Source: Chloroflexota bacterium (GTDB lineage: Bacteria; Chloroflexota; Limnocylindria; Limnocylindrales; CSP1-4). Taken from it: a DNA stretch of 8,712 nucleotides. The DNA is taken from assembly GCA_013695505.1 (NCBI GenBank), contig JACDAH010000456.1, positions 1 to 8,712 on the forward strand, written 5' to 3'. The translations under genes and the position numbers were made by a program. The notes beneath the pieces are model-generated. The model was not told the DNA's origin. It did no database searches and was given only the letters and a program-made list of their open reading frames with translations. This document shows, piece after piece, positions 5,923-8,712 of this stretch (position 1 is its first letter; the number at the start of each line of letters is the position of its first letter).

Positions 5923-7652
5923 TGGCGAAGACGAAGACCCCGGCGCCCGCGGCGCGGCCGGCGTCGAACGGGTCGAGCGGCTCGGCCAACGGCACCGATC
6001 CGATCACGAACCTGCCGGACAGGCGGGCGGGCGAGCGGACCTACGACGCGATCGTCATCGGTGGTGGCCACAACGGCCTCGTCAACGGTGCCTACCTCGC
6101 GAAGAACGGCCTGAAGACGCTGATCCTCGAGCGCCGCCATCTCGTCGGCGGCGCCGCGATCACCGAGGAGCTCCGGCCAGGCTTCTGGTTCACGACCTTC
6201 TCCTACGCCCTCAGCCTGCTCCGGCCCGAGATCATCCACGACCTCGAGCTGACCAAGCACGGGTTCATGCCCCTTCTCATGCCCTCGACGTTCGCGCCGA
6301 TGGAGAACGGCGACTACCTCCTGCTGGGCCAGGACCACGGCGAGAACCTCCGTGAGATCGCCCGCCACAGCAGGCACGACGCCGACGCCTACGAGGCCTT
6401 CAACCACGACGTGCTCCGGGTCTGCCGGGCGATCAAGCCGCTCCTCGACCAGGTCCCGCCGGACATCTTCAGCACGGATCCCGAGGAGCTCATCGCGCTC
6501 GCAACGCTCGGCTCCCGCTTCCAGTCGATGGACAGGAAGGTCGTCCACGACGCGGTCCGCTTGCTGACCGGCTCGGCAGCCGACTTCCTCGATGACTACT
6601 TCGAGTCCGAGATCCTCAAGGGCTACCTCGCCTCGTCGTCGATCATCGGCACCAAGGTCGGTCCGTATTCGCAGGGATCCGGGCTGGTCCTCCTGTACCA
6701 CCTCCTTGGCGAGCACGACGGCGAGTTCGGGTCGTGGGCGTTCCACAAGCAGGGCAACGGCGGATTCACCAAGGTCCTTGCCCGGGCGGCCCAGGCCTTC
6801 GGGGCAGAGATCGCCCTCGAGTCGCCGGTCGAGCGGGTGATCACGAAGGATGGCCGGGCAACCGGCGTTGCCCTTATCGACGGCACCGAGTTCCACGCCC
6901 CGGTCGTCGTCTCGGCGTTGGACCCGCGCCGGACGTTCCTCGAGCTCGTCGATCCGCGCGAGCTGCCGACCGACCTCGTGGACGCAATCGAGCGGTTCCG
7001 TTTCCAGGGCACGTCGGCCAAGGTCAACTTTGCCCTCGACGGGGCGCCGCGTTATCCGGCCCTCGGCGATCGGACCGACCAGTTCCGGGGCTTCACGAAC
7101 ATCGGGCCGTCGATGGAGTATCTCGAGCGGGCCTACGACGACGCGAAGTACGGCTGGTACTCGAAGCGGCCGTACATTGACGGGGCGATCCAGTCGACGA
7201 TCGATCCGGACATGGCGCCGCCCGGAAAGCACGTCATGAGCACCTTCATCCAGTACGCCCCGTACCACCTCAAGGGCTCGGACTGGGACGCGGAGAAGGA
7301 GCGCTTCGGCGACACGGTCCAGGCAACGCTCGAGTCGTTCTTCCCGGGCTTCGGCGACCTCGTCCTCCAGCGCGAGATCCGGACTCCGCTCGACATCGAG
7401 CGGACCGTCGGCCTGTCCGAGGGCAACATCTTCGGGGGCGAGTTCCTCGCCCCCCAGATGTGGCTCTTCCGGCCGGCGCCCGGCTGGTCGCAGTACCGGA
7501 CCCCGATCGACGGCTACTACCAGTGCGGCTCGGGCACCCACCCGGGCGGTTGCGTGATGGGCGCCCCCGGCAAGCTCGCTGCCGGCCAGATCCTCAAGGA
7601 TCGGGCGCGCCGCGGGTCTACGGCGAGAACGAAGGTCGGGGCCGGAGCCTGA
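5922..7652 (+). CDS. PYROXD2/phytoene desaturase-like FAD oxidoreductase
   Basis: The 576-residue flavoprotein resembles the PYROXD2 branch of the CrtI-like amine oxidase superfamily, a similar length to human PYROXD2. Seen: a disordered Ala/Ser/Gly/Pro-rich N-terminus (1-38), then the FAD-binding Rossmann fold AIVIGGGHNGLVNGAYLA (43-60) with the ribose-binding acidic residue E70. GGAAI (76-80) follows. The substrate domain is in the middle, and the C-terminal FAD motif YQCGSGTHPGGCVMGAPGKL (533-552) is strongly PYROXD2-like. These enzymes oxidise an unsaturated or amine-type substrate, but the bacterial members' substrates are mostly unknown. Carotenoid desaturation is unlikely, because no carotenoid genes are nearby and the partner is a GcvT-like protein. 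The gene overlaps that partner by one base, pointing to joint synthesis. A GC hairpin follows the stop by 12 bases. Confidence 0.92.
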   Translation: MAKTKTPAPAARPASNGSSGSANGTDPITNLPDRRAGERTYDAIVIGGGHNGLVNGAYLAKNGLKTLILERRHLVGGAAITEELRPGFWFTTFSYALSLLRPEIIHDLELTKHGFMPLLMPSTFAPMENGDYLLLGQDHGENLREIARHSRHDADAYEAFNHDVLRVCRAIKPLLDQVPPDIFSTDPEELIALATLGSRFQSMDRKVVHDAVRLLTGSAADFLDDYFESEILKGYLASSSIIGTKVGPYSQGSGLVLLYHLLGEHDGEFGSWAFHKQGNGGFTKVLARAAQAFGAEIALESPVERVITKDGRATGVALIDGTEFHAPVVVSALDPRRTFLELVDPRELPTDLVDAIERFRFQGTSAKVNFALDGAPRYPALGDRTDQFRGFTNIGPSMEYLERAYDDAKYGWYSKRPYIDGAIQSTIDPDMAPPGKHVMSTFIQYAPYHLKGSDWDAEKERFGDTVQATLESFFPGFGDLVLQREIRTPLDIERTVGLSEGNIFGGEFLAPQMWLFRPAPGWSQYRTPIDGYYQCGSGTHPGGCVMGAPGKLAAGQILKDRARRGSTARTKVGAGA

Positions 7653-7664
7653 CTGATCGAACGG

Positions 7665-7695
7665 GCGGGCCGCAGCCGTTCAGGCTTCGGCCCGC
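7665..7695. terminator. Bidirectional GC-rich hairpin between convergent genes
   Basis: GCGGGCCG (7665-7672) pairs perfectly with CGGCCCGC (7688-7695). After one C/T mismatch, AGCC (7674-7677) pairs with GGCT (7683-7686) around a five-base loop, GTTCA. It lies between the convergent stops of the oxidoreductase (7652) and the GNAT gene (7716), so it could end both transcripts. Neither flank has a T-tract, so it may work as a transcript-end stabiliser or a Rho-assisted terminator rather than a classic intrinsic one. Confidence 0.65.
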
Positions 7696-7715
7696 AGCGG
7701 GGCGGAGCCCGGGCA

Positions 7716-8712
7716 TCAGGGCGCTGGCTCGAGCTCCCTGCGGTAGACGATCACCCGGTCGACCTCGCGGAAGCCATGCCGCTCGTACAGGACGAGCGCC
7801 CCGGTTGGGTTCTCGGTGTCGACCGACAAGGCCGCCTCCGTCATGCCGCGATCGCGGAGGAGGCGCAGGTTCTGGGTGATCAATGCGCTGGCCACCCCGC
7901 GTCCGCGCCAGTCCCGGACGGTGAAGATGCCCTCGGTGTAGCCGCGGCGGCGATCCATCGCGAGGTTCTCGTCGGCATCGACATAGCCGAGGACGCCGCC
8001 GACGACCCGGTCGCCGCACCACGCAACCTGCCAGACGTCGAACTGGCCGCGGACGGGATGGTCGAACATCAGGGCCATCTGGTCATCCGACATCTCCGGC
8101 CAGCCGTGATGATCCTGCATGGCGTCATTCAGCGCGCGGAGCACCGGAGCGCGATCCAGCGCCCCGACCGGTCGGGTTGACAGCCCGTCGGGCAGCTCGA
8201 TCGCCGGCAGGTCCGCGAGGCTGCGGGTCATCTCGACGACGTAGCGCAGCGGCCGGTAGCCGTCGGCCTCGAGCATCGTTCGCGCACTCTGGTTGCTGGC
8301 GAAGATCCATGTGTGGAATCCCGCCGAGGATCCGCTCGGATCGCTCCGGCTGGATCGGACGTGGGCGAGCTCGGCCTGGACCCCGCCCAGCAGCGCCCGG
8401 CCGATCCCGCGCCGTCGCCAGGCCGGAAGCACGTGGCCGGAGTGATTGAGCATCCGGCCGTCGTCCGTGGCAAATCCGAAGTCGTACGCTCGGGCCCAGC
8501 CGATGACCTGCCCGTCGATTTCCGCGATCAGCATCGTGCGCTCGGGGACGCTCCCGAAGGCCCGGACGTCGGCGTCGACGGATTTGGCCGTCATCTCCCA
8601 GCCCGTTCCATCGGCCACCCGCGCCTCCCGGAAGACATCGACCATCGCGGTGTAGTCCACTTGGTCTCGCCAGGGCCGGATGGCGACTCCCGGCGGAGCG
8701 ATCGCAGAGGCG
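7716..8712 (-). CDS. Tandem GNAT-domain acetyltransferase, 5' end beyond window
   Basis: The protein has two GNAT (acetyl-CoA N-acetyltransferase) folds. Counting from the in-frame GTG at 8660, domain one carries the acetyl-CoA motif LPAWRRRGIGRALLGG (78-93) and domain two carries VRDWRGRGVASALI (248-261), with the end motif NPTGALVLYERHGFREV (284-300). Double-GNAT proteins of about 315 residues include mycothiol synthase MshD, but I cannot name a substrate. The GTG at 8660 is probably not the true start: the frame stays open to the right edge, and the upstream residues VAIRPWRDQVDYTAMVDVF look like the normal first strand of a GNAT domain, with no usual start codon before the edge. The gene is therefore given as 5'-partial. 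The stop at 7716 faces the oxidoreductase across the shared hairpin. Confidence 0.88.
   Translation of the reverse strand, partial: ASAIAPPGVAIRPWRDQVDYTAMVDVFREARVADGTGWEMTAKSVDADVRAFGSVPERTMLIAEIDGQVIGWARAYDFGFATDDGRMLNHSGHVLPAWRRRGIGRALLGGVQAELAHVRSSRSDPSGSSAGFHTWIFASNQSARTMLEADGYRPLRYVVEMTRSLADLPAIELPDGLSTRPVGALDRAPVLRALNDAMQDHHGWPEMSDDQMALMFDHPVRGQFDVWQVAWCGDRVVGGVLGYVDADENLAMDRRRGYTEGIFTVRDWRGRGVASALITQNLRLLRDRGMTEAALSVDTENPTGALVLYERHGFREVDRVIVYRRELEPAP

Noticed and set aside
5895..7541. 548-codon open frame on the minus strand opposite the FAD oxidoreductase
   Set aside because: Composition is Arg/Val/Glu/Leu-rich with no recognisable domain, and the plus-strand frame encodes a clear PYROXD2-like protein. 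It is a high-GC shadow.
7716..8712. Assignment of the tandem GNAT protein as mycothiol synthase (mshD)
   Set aside because: Length and two-domain layout agree, but double-GNAT proteins are diverse and no mycothiol gene is in view.

Overview
The window is GC-rich chromosomal DNA from a bacterium. It is densely coded, with eight supported protein genes plus one small gene, and shows no tRNA, rRNA, CRISPR array, insertion sequence or phage gene. Long shadow reading frames lie opposite several genes, as expected at high GC. The mix of an HhH-GPD family better known from Actinobacteria, a PAC2-family protein, a DUF4112 protein, a YpfJ-type metallopeptidase and TANNNT boxes a few bases upstream of starts fits an uncultured high-GC lineage such as Chloroflexota (Limnocylindria-like) or a deep actinobacterial relative. 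That placement is inference from protein flavour, not a measured phylogeny.

Layout from left to right: an HhH-GPD DNA-repair-like protein (+, 112-687) converges on a minus-strand pair made of a YpfJ-type zinc metallopeptidase (1214-2083) followed by an overlapping DUF4112 membrane protein (697-1248). A 250-base divergent intergenic region separates the peptidase from a 62-residue unrecognised small protein (+, 2334-2522). That small gene shares its stop tetranucleotide CTAG with a WYL-domain transcriptional regulator (-, 2519-3556). Upstream of the regulator on the same strand is a PAC2-family protein (-, 3623-4468). A divergent 254-base region with two short palindromes leads to a coupled two-gene operon on the plus strand: a GcvT/aminomethyltransferase-family protein (4723-5922) and a PYROXD2-like FAD oxidoreductase (5922-7652). 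A strong GC hairpin (7665-7695) separates the operon from a tandem-GNAT acetyltransferase (-, 7716 to beyond the right edge).

The most interesting unit is the GcvT-like/PYROXD2-like pair. Its genes overlap by one base (TGATG), so the proteins are probably made together. The first family transfers methyl or C1 groups to tetrahydrofolate and the second is a flavin oxidoreductase of poorly known substrate. Together they suggest an uncharacterised demethylation or oxidation route for a methylated amine or methoxy compound, but nothing in the window fixes the substrate. The other genes look like housekeeping or accessory functions: DNA repair, a membrane-anchored protease, regulation and acetylation. 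A second theme is gene starts that appear to lie directly at the transcription start, with a TANNNT box 6 to 9 bases upstream and no ribosome binding site (HhH-GPD, PAC2, WYL). The other genes mostly carry clear GGAGG-type sites.
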